Notes: generated by a model not told the origin, from the sequence alone. Numbered from the stretch's first letter, positions 1 to 11,873 are shown. The stretch is 64,000 bases of DNA from Macrolepiota albuminosa (GCA_027475525.1 JAMWFC010000060.1:930001-994000), one strand, 5' to 3'. Numbers and translations are program-made.

Positions 1-78
1 TTGACAGTGCCAATGCAGAGTCCTCTTCTCCAGTCTTGTTTTGTTTGTGAAACTGCAGCTCATTTATCTTCTGTTACT

Positions 79-590
79 GTCAGGGGACTCCTCATTTCTT
101 CCTTTTCTCACTCCTTATCTCTTCACTCTCCTTCCATTCATTCTCTTCTTTCTTCTGACATTATTTCATTTTACTGTTTCTATTCTTTCAACACTATCTG
201 TTAGTACTACTCTCAGCCCTTGAGATGCTCTGGTTCTTTAGCCACCATTCAGACAAGTGTGGGCCCACTCAGCACCACTTCCAGACTGCTTATATAAGCC
301 AGAGTTTGCCAGAGTTTGCCCCTTATTTGTACAAGTGTTTGTGTAGGCAATTTTCAAGTTTTTAAGGTTTTGTTGTACTGTACAGTTGTTTCCCATGCTT
401 CAGAGGCCCCAGAAGCATCCAACCTGGCATAGGGAATCCCTAGACTTGTTCTCTTTGTATCTCCCTCTGCCAGGTGAGTAGCTACCTTGATATTGTCAGT
501 ATATATTCTAATACACTTTGGATCTCCCTCTGCCAGCTGTGTGACTGAGCCACAGCCTCTAGAGGTCGCCCTTACAACTATGAACATAGT
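79..590 (+). repeat. Interspersed repeat R, copy 1 (LTR-like)
   Basis: This stretch matches 5309-5790 over almost its whole length at roughly 85 percent by eye. Its first ~95 bases recur inverted at 6841-6985. It has a TATATAAG box near 288-298 and a possible LTR start TGTTAG near 200, so it may include an LTR of an old Ty1/copia element. I could not fix its ends. CpG is almost absent. Confidence 0.5.
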
Positions 591-868
591 TCTATTGATT
601 GGGCAATGTAAAAAAGGTGTCCCATCTGTCACAAAAAGGGTCACTCCATCTCCACCAATCTCTATTCTAACTCCTTTTTATACTAGGAATCTCACAAATA
701 TCAGGTTCTATGTTAGGTCTGGTGCATGTAATGCATTATTGAATGTGAGCTTGATTACCTCACCATTATACTGAACCCATTTCTGAACCTTTCTATAGCC
801 ATGTATTTTGAACTTGCTCCCTTTTGCAGTCAATCCTATCATATCCCCAAGTGATGGTGCACTATATG
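591..868. other. Unassigned AT-rich spacer
   Basis: I see no gene, clear repeat or motif here. It separates repeat R from the copia gag fragment and may be decayed element sequence. Confidence 0.3.
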
Positions 869-2240
869 TCACAAATCTGCTTTATTTGTAAAAAAGTGAT
901 AACTCACTGTGGAGTCGGCATATGTGGTAGCGTTCTGCATCACTCCTGACTCTGATATAGTGGTTGCTATGAATGCCAAGCAGTGACTATTGTTCACGTC
1001 GTTAGCCAATACTACTGTCACGTTGGCCTGTAGTAAACTGCTTGCATTTATCACAGTGGTGGGTGTAGAGTTTAACTGAGGGGTTGTTGTCATTGTTGTT
1101 GTTGTGCTTTGAGTGGTCTTATTGTTCTTCTTCCACCAGTCAGGAAACTGTCCTTCTAATTCACCACCTTTTCTAAAGCATTTCTCCTTGGTATGTCCTG
1201 TCTGCTTACAATTCTCACACATTGGCTTATCTTTGTCTCCTTGTTGTCTGTCTATTTGCATTGACAATGCCTAAACCGATTTTTGATAGAGCTATCACAT
1301 TCAGTCCATGGAGCAACAAAGCATGTGTAGTAAGTCTTGATATTACTTTTGCTGACTTTTTCTCTGTCATTAATGCACCAGTCACTGCTGTCCAGGAACT
1401 TGGCATGAATTTAATGATGTATGTTCCAAACTATTCATCGGTAATCCCTGCCCCCTGATTGTTTGCTTTTGCCCATGCAGTATGCATTGCCCTAAAATGT
1501 GACTTGATATTGGATCCTGTTGGGATATCACATCGAGATATCACATTGTCACAACACCACCACAGCCAAGCCACTACAATCCCTGCATTGTCTCAACCCT
1601 TCATTCAACAGTGTGAACAATGGAATCATTATTCACCACTCAAGTATATATACATGGACACAAGTAGATAGCACCCTCAGTCGATTATAATGAGCTGAGG
1701 GTGAGTAGACTATTAAAATACACCTCAAACATACTTACTGACTATACTGTAGGAATAATCTTGTATTATCCTATCTAGGTCCTGGTACAGTTTCTAACAG
1801 ATTCATCTGTGTACTTGATCACATTTAGTTCTTCTCCAGCATGTATTAACTCTAGATCAGATTTTGTGTCATGTATGACAGTAAGTGAAGTCCATGTGTC
1901 CACTGCTGATCCTTTCATGTTCACTCCAGTGCCTATCAGGTTTATGACATTTAAAGTGATCATACTATGTGCATATGCATCATGTTGGGTCCATTCCTTG
2001 GATGTGGAGTTGAAAGCTCCCCACCATCTTGTCTCTGCACCTCCAGACTTGTTTTCTGCTTTTTCTACACTCTCTTTAGAGTTCATTATTGTGCCATTCA
2101 GATACCTCAATAATCCATGTCTGCACGCTGCTTCAGTGATAACAGTCTTAAAGGTGGCCCAGTTCAACCCATCGAACTTTTTCTCTGTCAGTAGCAGGAA
2201 CAGTGATAAATTTTGCAACATTGTATTCAGTTTTTGATTT
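869..2240 (-). pseudogene. gag: Ty1/copia gag and start of protease, decayed
   Basis: A Ty1/copia nucleocapsid remnant. The N-terminal part (2221-1775) has the copia gag signature KFDGLNWATFK near residue 14. The same frame, interrupted by stops, resumes at 1267-869 with a zinc knuckle CENCKQTGHTKEKC (CX2CX4HX4C). About 60 residues later comes ADSTVSYHF, which fits the copia protease ADSGAS.H site with the glycine replaced by threonine. Nothing of integrase or RT follows, so the element is truncated near 869. Base composition is CpG-poor like its surroundings, pointing to an old copy. The family call rests on the knuckle and the gag motif together. Confidence 0.75.
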
Positions 2241-2297
2241 CAATTCGGTTGCTAGTTTTCTTGGTGAGTCGTTTACTATTCTGAGTAGCTCAGGGCA

Positions 2298-2450
2298 TAT
2301 AATCTGTTTGATACAGACTTAGTCAGTGTAATAACAACTTCATTATAATTTATCTGTTTGATACAGACTGTTGTATGCTGTTAGCATACATAGTAACTAT
2401 TGTACAAAAGGTTCAACATACCTTAGTCGGTGTCATAACGACTAAGGTAT
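2298..2450. repeat. Cluster of inverted repeats upstream of copia gag
   Basis: Several hairpins lie just upstream of the gag start (minus-strand sense). A perfect 12-bp stem ATACCTTAGTCG / CGACTAAGGTAT spans 2418-2450 with a 9-nt loop. A 7-bp stem TGTATGC / GCATACA spans 2372-2390. The motif TCTGTTTGATACAGA, itself a 5-bp stem, occurs twice about 50 bp apart. This may be LTR or leader sequence; the function is unknown. Confidence 0.45.
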
Positions 2451-2559
2451 ATCCATATCCTGCTTCTCCATTATCTTGCTGCTGATTACGTGTGCTTGAT
2501 GCGTTTGTAATCCTCCTCAACAGTAAGTAGATGCCATATGGGCTACATGAAGAAAGAAC

Positions 2560-5308
2560 AAGCTAATGCTTCTCAACATTGTTTTAGATCATGTTCCCTT
2601 GATAGATTCCTAAGGTCAGGCAAATGAGTGGTTATAGCTGAGGTGTGAAGCTACAAGTGCCCAGCAAGCAGGCCAGTGAGGATGAGCAAGAGGCCTGGTT
2701 CCCAACTAGGCTAGGAAGACAGAGAGGGAGTTAGTGAAGCCATTGCCAAAGTAGAGAGGTAGACAATTACAAGTGCATTCCATCAGCCAAGCCAGGTGTG
2801 ACAGAAAAGTCTCTATAGGCAAATCTTTTTGTGGCAGCTATATATTTGAAAAGGTGTACTAAGGCATCTGAATGGGTCAGGATGTGAAATAGGGACTCAG
2901 CTTTGCGTTTCAGTGGTCAGAACAAGTGCATAAAGCATTTATAAGCAAATCCAGGACATTCAAGGAGATAGTGGGTCACAGTTTTGACTACTAAGCCCAG
3001 GCAGTGCAGGTAGCATGGTGAATACAGAATAGGTAGTGGTTAAGTAGGGAGTGGCCCATTTGTAGCTGTGTTAGCAGGGCTGATTGGCAATGGTTGAGGG
3101 TCCCTACCAGATGCATATACAATTTCAAGGGCAGCAAGTGGTCTATCTTACCAACAATGGCATAATGGAGGAATTTCTTTCAATGAGCCTTCCACATAGC
3201 CACAGTCTGCTGAAGGGCTGCCTGGCATGTTGCTGGGATACTGTGTGGAAGGGGAGCTTTGTATAGATAGCCAGGTAGGGCCCCCACTGGGCTGGATATG
3301 CCCTGAGTGGCTTCTTTGGCTAGGGTATTGGCACGTTTATTTGGAGTGAATTTGCTTTGCCCAGAGGCCCAATAAAACTGTAGATTGATGACATTTTGGA
3401 AACACACCTTACTTTTATGCTGGGAGGTGCCTATCAATGCTCTTCAGCAGATAGAGACCCAAGATGAAACCTACTTTTTCTGCTTTGTAGACAATGTGCT
3501 TGTCAATAGTTCCAAGATGGTATCTGAGGGACAAGATCTTGGAGCCACATTCATAGAGGACTGCTGCCACTTCAATGCCATCTTAAAAACCAGTGTAGCC
3601 AAGGAGTTCACTGCCTGGATTGCTTCCAGTGCCAGGTCTTTCAATGCAGGGATATGGGCCAAGAATGACAGGATATAGCTAGGGTCCATGCCTGGTCAAA
3701 GAGACTGTTTCTATAAGGCAGGAATCAATGCTAGTATAGCTAAAGAGGTAGTGCAAAAGGGACCTATGCCTATGCACAAACTGTAATGCAACATAGCAGA
3801 CCAGACCATGCAACAAATAGATAGGTAGAAGTGACAAAAGGCATATTGCTGCTCTAGTTAGTATCTTACAAAATAGTAAGTCAATCGGAAGGAGGTTGGC
3901 ATGCAGTTCAAAGACGTTATGCTGATGGCCGAGCTTCTTTGCTATGAAGACTGAGCCTAACCTCTTCTTGCCTGATTCTGACAGCCATATTCCTGTGAAC
4001 CAATTGTCAGCCATGTATGTGAATGCTGGAACTACTACCATTTTATAGAGCTGCTAGATCTGCCTTGGGGGCATGTCACCAGACACCCATGAGAGCCTTG
4101 AGATCTGGTGGGTCTACCACACCATGCTTGCTGCCACCTTTTGGGTGTGCACTATCCAGTGCAGACTGGGGTTGAATACCACTCCTAGGTACTTGTAGGA
4201 AGGCACCATCTTTATAGTCTGGTATGAAGCTGAGCCATCAGGGCCAGTATGGTCAAGGAGAAGGTCAGATGGGAGTGCATTGTGGCCTGGATCTTAGGAA
4301 CTTCATCAGTGCTAGTTTTGTAAGTTCAAAGGGTGAGTTGTGGAAACTAAACTAGTCAAAACCTCTGCCTTATCACTCCATCATATCCTTGATGATTGCA
4401 TGTATCCCTGCCAGGTCCTTCACAATAGCTAGAAACATAGCATCATCCACAAATCCCACCATAAGCTCCTGCCTTCCCTTGGGCTGTGCTACCTCAACAA
4501 GTGGGGTGTTGTAGAAGGCATAGAAGATCATCAACAGTGGACATCTCTGGGTCATGCCATTGAGGACTAGAAACCACTCCAAGGTGAAATTGTCAAATTT
4601 GAATTGTGTTCTCCTGTCCATGAGCATGTTGCCAGCAAGGCAAGTGTATATTGCTGGGACATCTTGGTCCTTCATGTTTCAGAGGAAATGGTCACAGACA
4701 GTATTAGAGAAGGCTCTTTGGACATTGAAGAACAGTGCAGTTGCAAACTTCCCAGTTCTCCAGGCCTTCTTGATCTGCTGCACAACAATGTGCATTGTAT
4801 CCAATGTGTTATGCCCAGGGTGCCCTCCAAATTGACCCAAGAGGAATAAGCCATTGGTCTTTGCACAAAAGGAGAGGTCAGTGGTGACAATGGTGGAGAG
4901 AAGCTTGCCCATGGTATTCAGCAGGCCTATCAGTCAGTAGGCCTTGGAAACTTTGTATGAGGGCTTTCCAGGTTTGTGGAGCACCAGAGTCATGGACTCT
5001 AGCCAGTACCTATGGTAGACCCCTAGCTAGAAGACAGCTAGGAAGATGAAGTAAAGGTGGTTGATAAGAACATTGGTGCAGCACTTGAATACTATTCAGA
5101 ATACTGTCCAGGCCAGGGGCCTTAAATGGGGGAAGGCCCCTAATGGTCTTGAGAATCCTCTTGCATGTGATGGGAAGAGGGTCTTGGAGCAGAGGAGGGT
5201 GGGCTGCAGAGAGGGGGACAGTAGAACTGGGGGTGCCAGGAAGAATGACTCAGCTAGTACCTGGGCTTTGTCATGGAACTTTTTGTTGACCTGTTTCCTG
5301 GTGTGATA
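2560..5308 (-). mobile_element. LINE-a: decayed non-LTR retrotransposon
   Basis: A minus-strand LINE remnant. Read from 5306 downwards it shows RT N-terminal text (KPGKPSYKVSKAY, GQFGGHPGHNTLD), motif A-like ALFFNVQRAFSNT (4730-4690) where LFLDVQGAFPNT is usual, motif C GFVDDAMFLA (about 4450), an RNase H tail with NKRANTLAKEA (about 3330), and a C-terminal segment with SALLTQLQMGH near 3060. Many stops and frameshifts break it. No endonuclease domain was recognised, so it is probably 5' truncated at the junction with repeat R copy 2. Low CpG agrees with great age. Confidence 0.75.
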
Positions 5309-5790
5309 ATGACTCCTCATTTCTCCCTCTTTCACTCCTTATTCCTTCATTCTCCCTTCATTCATTTTTTTATTTTTTCTGTCATTTTTTTTTTACTTTA
5401 CTGCTTCTATTCTTTCAACACTATCTATTAGTACTACTTTCAGCCTTTGAGGTGCTCTGATTCTTTAGCTATCATTCAGACAAGTGTGGCTCTTCAACAC
5501 TGCATATGTACTGCTTGCATAAGCCAGAGTTTGCCCTTGTTTGTGCAATTTTTGAGTTTTTTTAGGGTTTTATTGTTCTGTACAGTTGTTTCCCATATTT
5601 CAGAGGCCCCAGAAGCATCAATCCTGGCACAAGCAATCTCTAGACTTGTTTTCTTTGGATCTTCCTCTGCCAGGTGAGTAGTTATTATGATATTGTTGGT
5701 ATATACACTAATATAGTTTGGATCTCTCTCTGCCAGCTGTGTGACTAAGCCATAGCCTTCAGAAGTTGCCTTTACAATAATGTAAAGACA
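5309..5790 (+). repeat. Interspersed repeat R, copy 2
   Basis: Second copy of the repeat at 79-590, same orientation, with small indels. It starts exactly where the LINE-a remnant ends and stops just before LTR copy L-A, so these elements are packed end to end. Confidence 0.5.
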
Positions 5791-5807
5791 AACAGTGGTG
5801 CAGGGGT

Positions 5808-6714
5808 TGTAGTACTTGGTGTAAGTATTACTAATAGTCCTGGGGCTTTCTTGAAGTCTTAAAAAGTCACTAAACTTGATGTATTGAAGAAAATTACTTT
5901 CTAAAAAAATATAAAAAATACTTTGAAAGGTAGAGAGTTTTCAATAAACTCCAACCTAAATAATTTACTTCCTGGAAACCACCAAGCCTTTGCCTATCAA
6001 TTGCTTCTTAATAGGTTTTCAACAAACTCCAGCCTAAGTGATTCACTTTCTAGAAATCACTGAGTCTCTGTCTATTGATTGCCTGTCTATTCTCTATTCT
6101 ACTTGGACTATTTATACTCTTTTTACAGTGTACAGACCACTAGCTACACTTACAGGCTCCTCAGCATCAATAACATATTTGTCATTCCACTTTCTCTTTT
6201 TGAATGCCTGTTTCAGTGCCACCATTCAGTTTCTTATGCTGTCATTTTTCTTTGCTATTATTGGCTTCCCCTTCCTCATTTATCTCTGCTTTTTTCATCT
6301 TGCTTCTATTCATAGGGTCTTCTTTCTCATTTTGGCCCTTCTCTGTATTTATGCTTCTTTTGACAGCCTTCCATTTATATTTTTTTTTTCATCTTTTAGC
6401 CATGCCAAATCTGGTATTGTCAGACCAGATCTTCCTTTGATCCAGGACCTTCTAGATTGATCCCATTTTGCTCTATCTGCCAGCCCCATGCTTCCCCTTC
6501 ATATTACAGTGGCTGGACTATTGTTGAATTGATAGCTTGAGCTGGTCTCTGCCCTATTCCATTCTGTACTTTTTGTGCATTTATTGGGGTGTTTTTGGAG
6601 ATATAATTTGTTGAGACTGCTACCAGAAGGTTTACAGTTTTCAGCCTTAATAAATGTTTTATTTTGACTTCTGATGCATGTTGTGTCCCTGACTGCTAGT
6701 ACAGCATCATATCA
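5808..6714 (+). mobile_element. Solo LTR, family L, copy A
   Basis: This matches the reverse complements of 31260-32026 and 43272-44196. It begins TGTAGTACTTGG and ends with CATCATATCA. In this orientation it has a TATTTATA box near 6110 and a polyadenylation signal AATAAA near 6648, so U3 and the RNA 3' end lie in the order expected for an LTR. An imperfect ~80-bp tandem copy sits at 5937-6100. No coding region flanks it. AGGGG occurs just outside both ends, but not at positions that fit the other copies, so I do not claim a target duplication. Confidence 0.65.
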
Positions 6715-6790
6715 CTAGGGGATGCTAGAGGATACTAACAGATGCCAACAAATGCCAACAAATGCTGACAGATGCTAGTAGATAGGTACA
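6715..6790. repeat. Short tandem repeat, about 10-bp unit
   Basis: About seven imperfect copies of a unit like GATGCYAACA stand directly after LTR copy L-A. It is a small minisatellite of no evident function. Confidence 0.6.
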
Positions 6791-6840
6791 GTGTCATATC
6801 AGAATCTGGTGGTGGCTCTGAAAATATGTTAGAGCAGTTC

Positions 6841-6985
6841 CTGAAGTGGAAGTTGTGACAGAACAGGCAGAATCAAATCGAAACAGTAAAATGAGGGAAT
6901 GACAGAAGAAATAAGAGAATGAATGAAAGGAGAGTGAAGAGATAAGGAGTGAAGGAAGGAAGAAATGAGGAGTCTCCTGACAGCA
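6841..6985 (-). repeat. Partial inverted copy of repeat R
   Basis: The reverse complement of this stretch matches the first ~95-100 bases of repeat R copy 1 and then diverges. It is a third, partial copy. Confidence 0.5.
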
Positions 6986-7915
6986 CTCCAGGCACACTTG
7001 GGTGCAGCCAAACTGTATAAGCAGTTTTCAACTACTAGTCCTCAGCCAACACATAGTCATCAGTGAATAAATCTGTCTCATTCCTAGGAAAGTTGTCAGC
7101 CTTACTGGCCGCTTCTTTGCCAGAGAGTTGTGTAAATTGCCTTTTCACTGTCTCCTCTTCCTCTGCTCCTGCCTCTTCAGGCACATTCTCAATGTGAACT
7201 TCCACAATTCTCATTATAGCTGAGCCTTCTGCAGCTTGTTTAGTCCTGCTTACTCAATTTGAAGTCACATGTAGGCCTGGGCATGTCATCAATTCAGCAG
7301 ATATTAAAGTGCCTGCTGTGCTTGGAGGCTGCCTAGCTTTCTTCTATAGTCCTTTGAATGCCAGTCAGCTAGACTGCCATAATCCTTCTGGACCCTGGAC
7401 TATTGGAAGGGTCAGTCCCCCCAGCATCTTATCATGTGGTCACAGCAGCAACCTACTAGTTCAGGTGTCAGCTCTTCATGCATCTAGATCTGGCCTTGTG
7501 GGGTCCCTGGGCTTTTGCTGAGTCAATCCAGCAATTGGTAGCCATTTCACCCACCCTCTGTGGTAACTGTAGGAATAGAGTTACTCATTGTTGTCTCCTG
7601 TTTGGAATTTGCATAGTGTGGCTGTGCAAGAAGCTCAAGAAGCTAATAGAGTTCTGTCACTGACTTTTTGTCCAATGTTGGCTGCTAGGCAATAGATTCT
7701 AGCTAGAAGATTTAAAAAAATGTAATGAAAATCACAGTTAAAAGAGCTAAAAATTCAGACTCAGTGAATTACACCAGTCATAGTCTATTGTCAATGTAGT
7801 CCAAACACAACAATAAGCTACATAACTAAGTAGGTGTGGTATCTAATTTGTATCTACAAAAATATGTAATATATAAATTGTAATTAAAATTTAATTATAG
7901 TTAGCTAAGTACTAA
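6986..7915. other. Intergenic stretch, no recognised gene
   Basis: It holds one short acidic minus-strand ORF of 59 codons (7214-7035, starting MRIVEVHIENVPEE) that resembles nothing I recognise; it could be an element remnant. The rest is AT-rich, most strongly at 7700-7915, which would be the 3' flank of the NLR-like gene. Confidence 0.3.
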
Positions 7916-8554
7916 CTATGCATGTAGTTTGCTATATATAGCAAGATTAGACATAGCTTGAATAGTATCTGGATAATTCTTGCCTAATGCTTGTTGCCTG
8001 ACTTTGAGCACTTCTTGTTGAAGAGTCTTAGCCTCTTCTAGTTTTCCACCTTGTCTAAGTGTTTTAGCAAGATTAAACATGGCATCAATAGTATCTGGAT
8101 GACTGCTTCCTTTAGCTTCTTGACAAACTTTGAGTAGTTCTTGTTGAAGAGTCTCAGCCTCTTCTAGGTTTCCACCTTTACTAAGTGTTACAGCAAGACT
8201 AGACATGGCTTAAATAGTTTTTAGATGGCTTTTCCCTAAGGCTTTCTGCCAGACTTTGAGCACTTCATGTTGAAGAGTCTCAGCTTTTTTCAGTTTTTCA
8301 CCTTGGCTAAGCATTAGGGCAAGATTAAACATAGCATCAATAGTATCTGGATGATTGCTACCTAAGGCTTGTTGCCTGACTTTAAGCACTTCTTGTTGAA
8401 GAGTCTCAGCCTCTTTCAGTTTTTGATCTTGACCAAGTATTATAGCCAGACTAGACATAGCATTAATAGTTTTTGGATGACTTCTCCCTAAGGCTTGCTG
8501 CCACACTTTAAGCACTTCTTGTTGAAGCATCTCAGCTTCTTTCAGTTTTCCACC
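7916..8554 (-). pseudogene. Continuation of TPR array beyond in-frame stops
   Basis: The TPR reading frame of the upstream gene continues here after a TGA at 8555-8557 and is cut again by TAA at 8210-8212, where neighbouring repeats have CAA (glutamine). About five more 42-residue kinesin-light-chain-type TPRs are legible (pattern EAETLQQEVLKVRQQALG, HPDTI.AM.NLA). The frame never shifts, so only stops separate it from the main gene. Either the gene makes a shortened protein or it is a young pseudogene. Confidence 0.7.
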
Positions 8555-8990
8555 TCAACTAAGTATTAGAGCAAGATTAAACATAGCATCAATAGTATCT
8601 GGATGATTGCTACCTAAGACTTGTTGCCTGACTTTGAGCACTTCTTGTTGAAGAGTCTCAGCCTCTTCTAGTTTTCCATTTTTACTAAGTGTTACAGCAA
8701 GACTAGACATGGCTTGAATAGTTTTTGGATGATTGCTTCCTAAGGCTTGCTGCCAAAGTTTCAGTACTTCTTGTTTAATAGCCTCAGCCTCTTTCCATTT
8801 TCCACCTTGGCCAAGTATTATAGCAAGGTTAAACATGGCATCAATAGTATTTGGATAACTGCTTTCTTCACCTTCTTGACAAACTTTGAGTACTTCTCGT
8901 TGAAGAGTCTCAGCCTCCTTCAGTTTTCCACCTTCACCAAGTGTTTTAGCAAGATTAAACATGGCATAAACAGTATCTGAATGGCCTCTT
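7925..8990 (-). repeat. Tandem TPR-coding repeat, 126-bp unit
   Basis: About eight and a half units of 126 bp encode 42-residue TPRs. The units are very alike at DNA level, so the array can probably gain and lose repeats by recombination, as described for fungal NLR-type repeat domains. Confidence 0.75.
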
Positions 8991-11801
8991 CCCAGTATTT
9001 TTATACAGTTTCTAAGAATATGCTTTTCAAGTTGCTCTGCATCATTCCAAAAGTATGCACATGAGAAAATTTGACTCAGCATGTTTGCTAATTTGTTATT
9101 ATCACATTTATAATTTAGATGCTTGACCAGCACTTGTATATGCAGCACCCATTGAGCTGCATCATGGTATTCATACTTCTGATTTCCTAAGCAATAAAAT
9201 AATTGTTGTCCACATTTTTTGGCTTTTTTCTGCTCTTCCCTTGTTAATGATTCAAAAGCCCAACCATGAACAAGTGAGTGAAACTCTAACAGTGTGACTT
9301 CTTCTTCTCTTACTTCAATTAATGAGTATGACCTGAGCATGTCAATTGCTTCTTCAACTAATTTATCACTCCAATCTTTGTTATCTGTAACAAACTTTTG
9401 AAGACAATCTTGTAATTCTTGAGTGTCCACTTCAAGACAATCTGAGAAATTTTCCCAAGCTCTTTCAAGGATTGAAATAGGTATCTTAGAGTGGTGTAAC
9501 ACACTACATAACATGAGAAGTACTTTTGCTCTTTCATTTAACTTCTCATAACTCAGATTCCATGTGGCAAAAATAGAAAGTTGATAGCTATCAATTTTCT
9601 GCTTTCTTTCTGTTGCTAAATATCTCATCTTATCTCTTTTATACCTTTCAAGATACTGCTTCACTTTAATATGTTTATTGTAAAATAGATAGCTCCCTGC
9701 TTGAATAATAGCTAATGCTAAATAGCCTAGTTCTTGAACAAGTTCATTTGCAGCTTCTTGCTCAGTTTGCTGCCTCTGACTAGCTTTATAGAAAGCTTTT
9801 AAGGAGTCTTCAATTGTTAATTCTCCAATTTTATAATGATTTCCAGGTGCATATATGCTAGATGCTTCATTTCTGCTTGTTATAAGAATATTTCCATGAC
9901 TCCAATTTTATAATGATTTCCAGGTGCATATATGCTAGATGCTTCATTTCTGCTTGTTATAAGAATATTTCCATGACTGCATTTTGGAAAAAATTCTTGT
10001 AGATCAACATCAGGATCATCAGCATTGTCAAAAAGCATCAACCATTCTTTTTTTTGATAACAGAGCCATGTCAGTGCAGCAGCAGAGTTTTTTTCAGTCA
10101 AATTAACACTCTGAGCAAGTAAAGTCAAAAACTGCTCAATTGATGCTTTAGAGCTAGCATTGAGTTTTTTTCAGTCAAATTAACACTCTGAGCAAGTAAA
10201 GTCAAAAACTGCTCAATTGATGCTTTAGAGCTAGCATTGATCATATATATAGAAGAAAATCTAGTTGATCAAATTAAATTGTAACTTGGTAAAAAGTGCA
10301 AGCTATCTCATACCTGCTTCCAAATTCACGGCAAAAATACAGTGCAATTTGTGTCTTTCCAGCTCCACCCAAGCCATGCAGCACACAATGCTGCTGTACT
10401 TGCATTTTTAATGAAGATTGATGAGGATCAAAACAATGTTCAAGATGTGACAAAATGTCTGCTCTGCCAATAAACAATGGAGATGGAGCAGGAATAATAG
10501 AAAGAAGTGCAGAGATAGGATGACAAGGTGTTTGTTTATTAGAAGGACTTATAGCCATGGTTCCACCTTCTCATCAATGTCAGCAAATAGTACAGTCAAT
10601 TGAGTTGAGTAACTTACAAAAAGCCTCAAGAGTACTCTTTTGAGAACAACTATATAAAGTCTTTGTTAGTCCATCCAATTCCTGTGTGACTTTGGCCTTC
10701 TCTAAATAAGACAAAGTATGTGTCTTAATTTCTCCCTGTCTATTCCATTCATCCAAAGCTAGCTTTTGAAGGCCTTGATTAACATTAAGTCTGTAAAACA
10801 GGCCACAAATTTGCATAGAAAACTCTCTAAAGCTCTCTGCTAGCCCTTCGCAGTTGGTAGCTATCCAATAAAGAAGTCCCATCATTTTTTGGTCAATAAA
10901 ATTGGTGGGCAACCAAGAGATAATGCCAGGGTGCCCTGCTCCAATGCTAACAAAACATGCAACTGGTTGAGAAAGACCAAAAACCATGAGAGCCTCTTTC
11001 AGAACCAAGTTGGTTGGATTGCTATAGCCCAAACCTGCACCTATAAAGGTTTCAGAGACTCCACCAGAAGTAATATAGACATATTTGAAAAAGTCAGGAG
11101 TAGCAGTGGTGGCATGAGCAGCTTGCACCACTGTACAATCATAGCCTTGATTAGCATCTACCTCATATGTTCTGAAGATCTGAGGGGTTATATTGACGGA
11201 AGGAAGAGCCACCACAAAGCTTTGAGGTCATTACAGTGTCAGCTGAGAAGTAAAAATGTGGAAAGGACTAAAGTACCTTCTGCAGACAGGATCATTCTCT
11301 CTCATCAAGGCATCCTCTGGAAATTCAGCAGATCGTAAGATGCTTCTCATGCCAGACTCAAAGACAGTTGCCTTGAACTTCTTGCCCTGAAGACTCCATT
11401 TCTTGCCATCAGAGTATACGTCCCGGCTGAACGATACATACTTCTCAATAGCCAAGTTGATAGGCATATGGAGTTGACCAAGCATCAATGCAATTACTCT
11501 GATATACCATCATTGAATATTCAACTGTGTAGTGATGCTTTGTCACATACCCTCCTGTTCCAGCCCCACCGATTATGTCAAAATAATCACAAGGCTTAGG
11601 CAGAGATTTAGCATTTTCCAAGTGCATAATACAAGACATGATTTCTCTGAGTATAATGAGCTCAGACAGTCCACGTACACCACCGTCATCTGGATCATCC
11701 ATCCTGACAATGTTTAGCAATTGTGTTCATAGTCAAAAGAGCCTACCCAAAGATAACATTCTCAATCTGCGTTGTTTTAGATCTGTGTCAATATTCTGCA
11801 T
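8555..11801 (-). CDS. Patatin-NB-ARC-TPR protein (fungal NLR-like), probably damaged
   Basis: The only likely cellular gene. Exons are 11801-11747, 11689-11551, 11498-11277, 11219-10618, 10566-10314 and 10260 onward; the introns (57, 52, 57, 51, 53 bp) are GT..AG and every junction keeps frame. ATG at 11801 leads into LRMLSLDDGGVRGLSEL, the patatin oxyanion-loop motif. The nucleophile elbow reads GGAGTGG (glycine for serine) and the second catalytic motif GAGLGYSNP (glycine for aspartate), so lipase activity is doubtful. NB-ARC follows: P-loop GLGGAGKT near residue 405, Walker B LMLFDNADD, ITSRN, and LGYLALAI in the GLPLA place. TPRs of 42 residues end the protein. Proteins of this layout are thought to act in fungal self/non-self recognition. 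Two 77-78-bp duplications (9822-10239) break the frame and look like assembly errors. Confidence 0.8.
9822..9979. repeat. 77/78-bp tandem duplication in NB-ARC exon
   Basis: Unit starts TCCAATTTTATAATG. Copies differ by one T in a T-run, so the offset is 78 before and 77 after it. It doubles ITSRNEASSIYAPGNHYKIG. Confidence 0.85.
10085..10239. repeat. 77-bp tandem duplication in NB-ARC exon
   Basis: Offset 77, unit starts GAGTTTTTTTCAGTC; one copy gives uninterrupted text from INASSKASIEQF to SAAALTWLCYQ. Confidence 0.9.
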
Positions 11802-11873
11802 GGGGGGGTGAATAGTTGAACTTGATTGAACAAGGGGAAGAAAAGAATGCGTTTTCTCACCTTTAATTGATTT

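Noticed and set aside
354..644. Minus-strand ORF in repeat R that resembles copia RNase H (IYTDN)
   Set aside because: Only five residues fit, and the ORF contains an internal repeat of the R sequence; the match is by chance.
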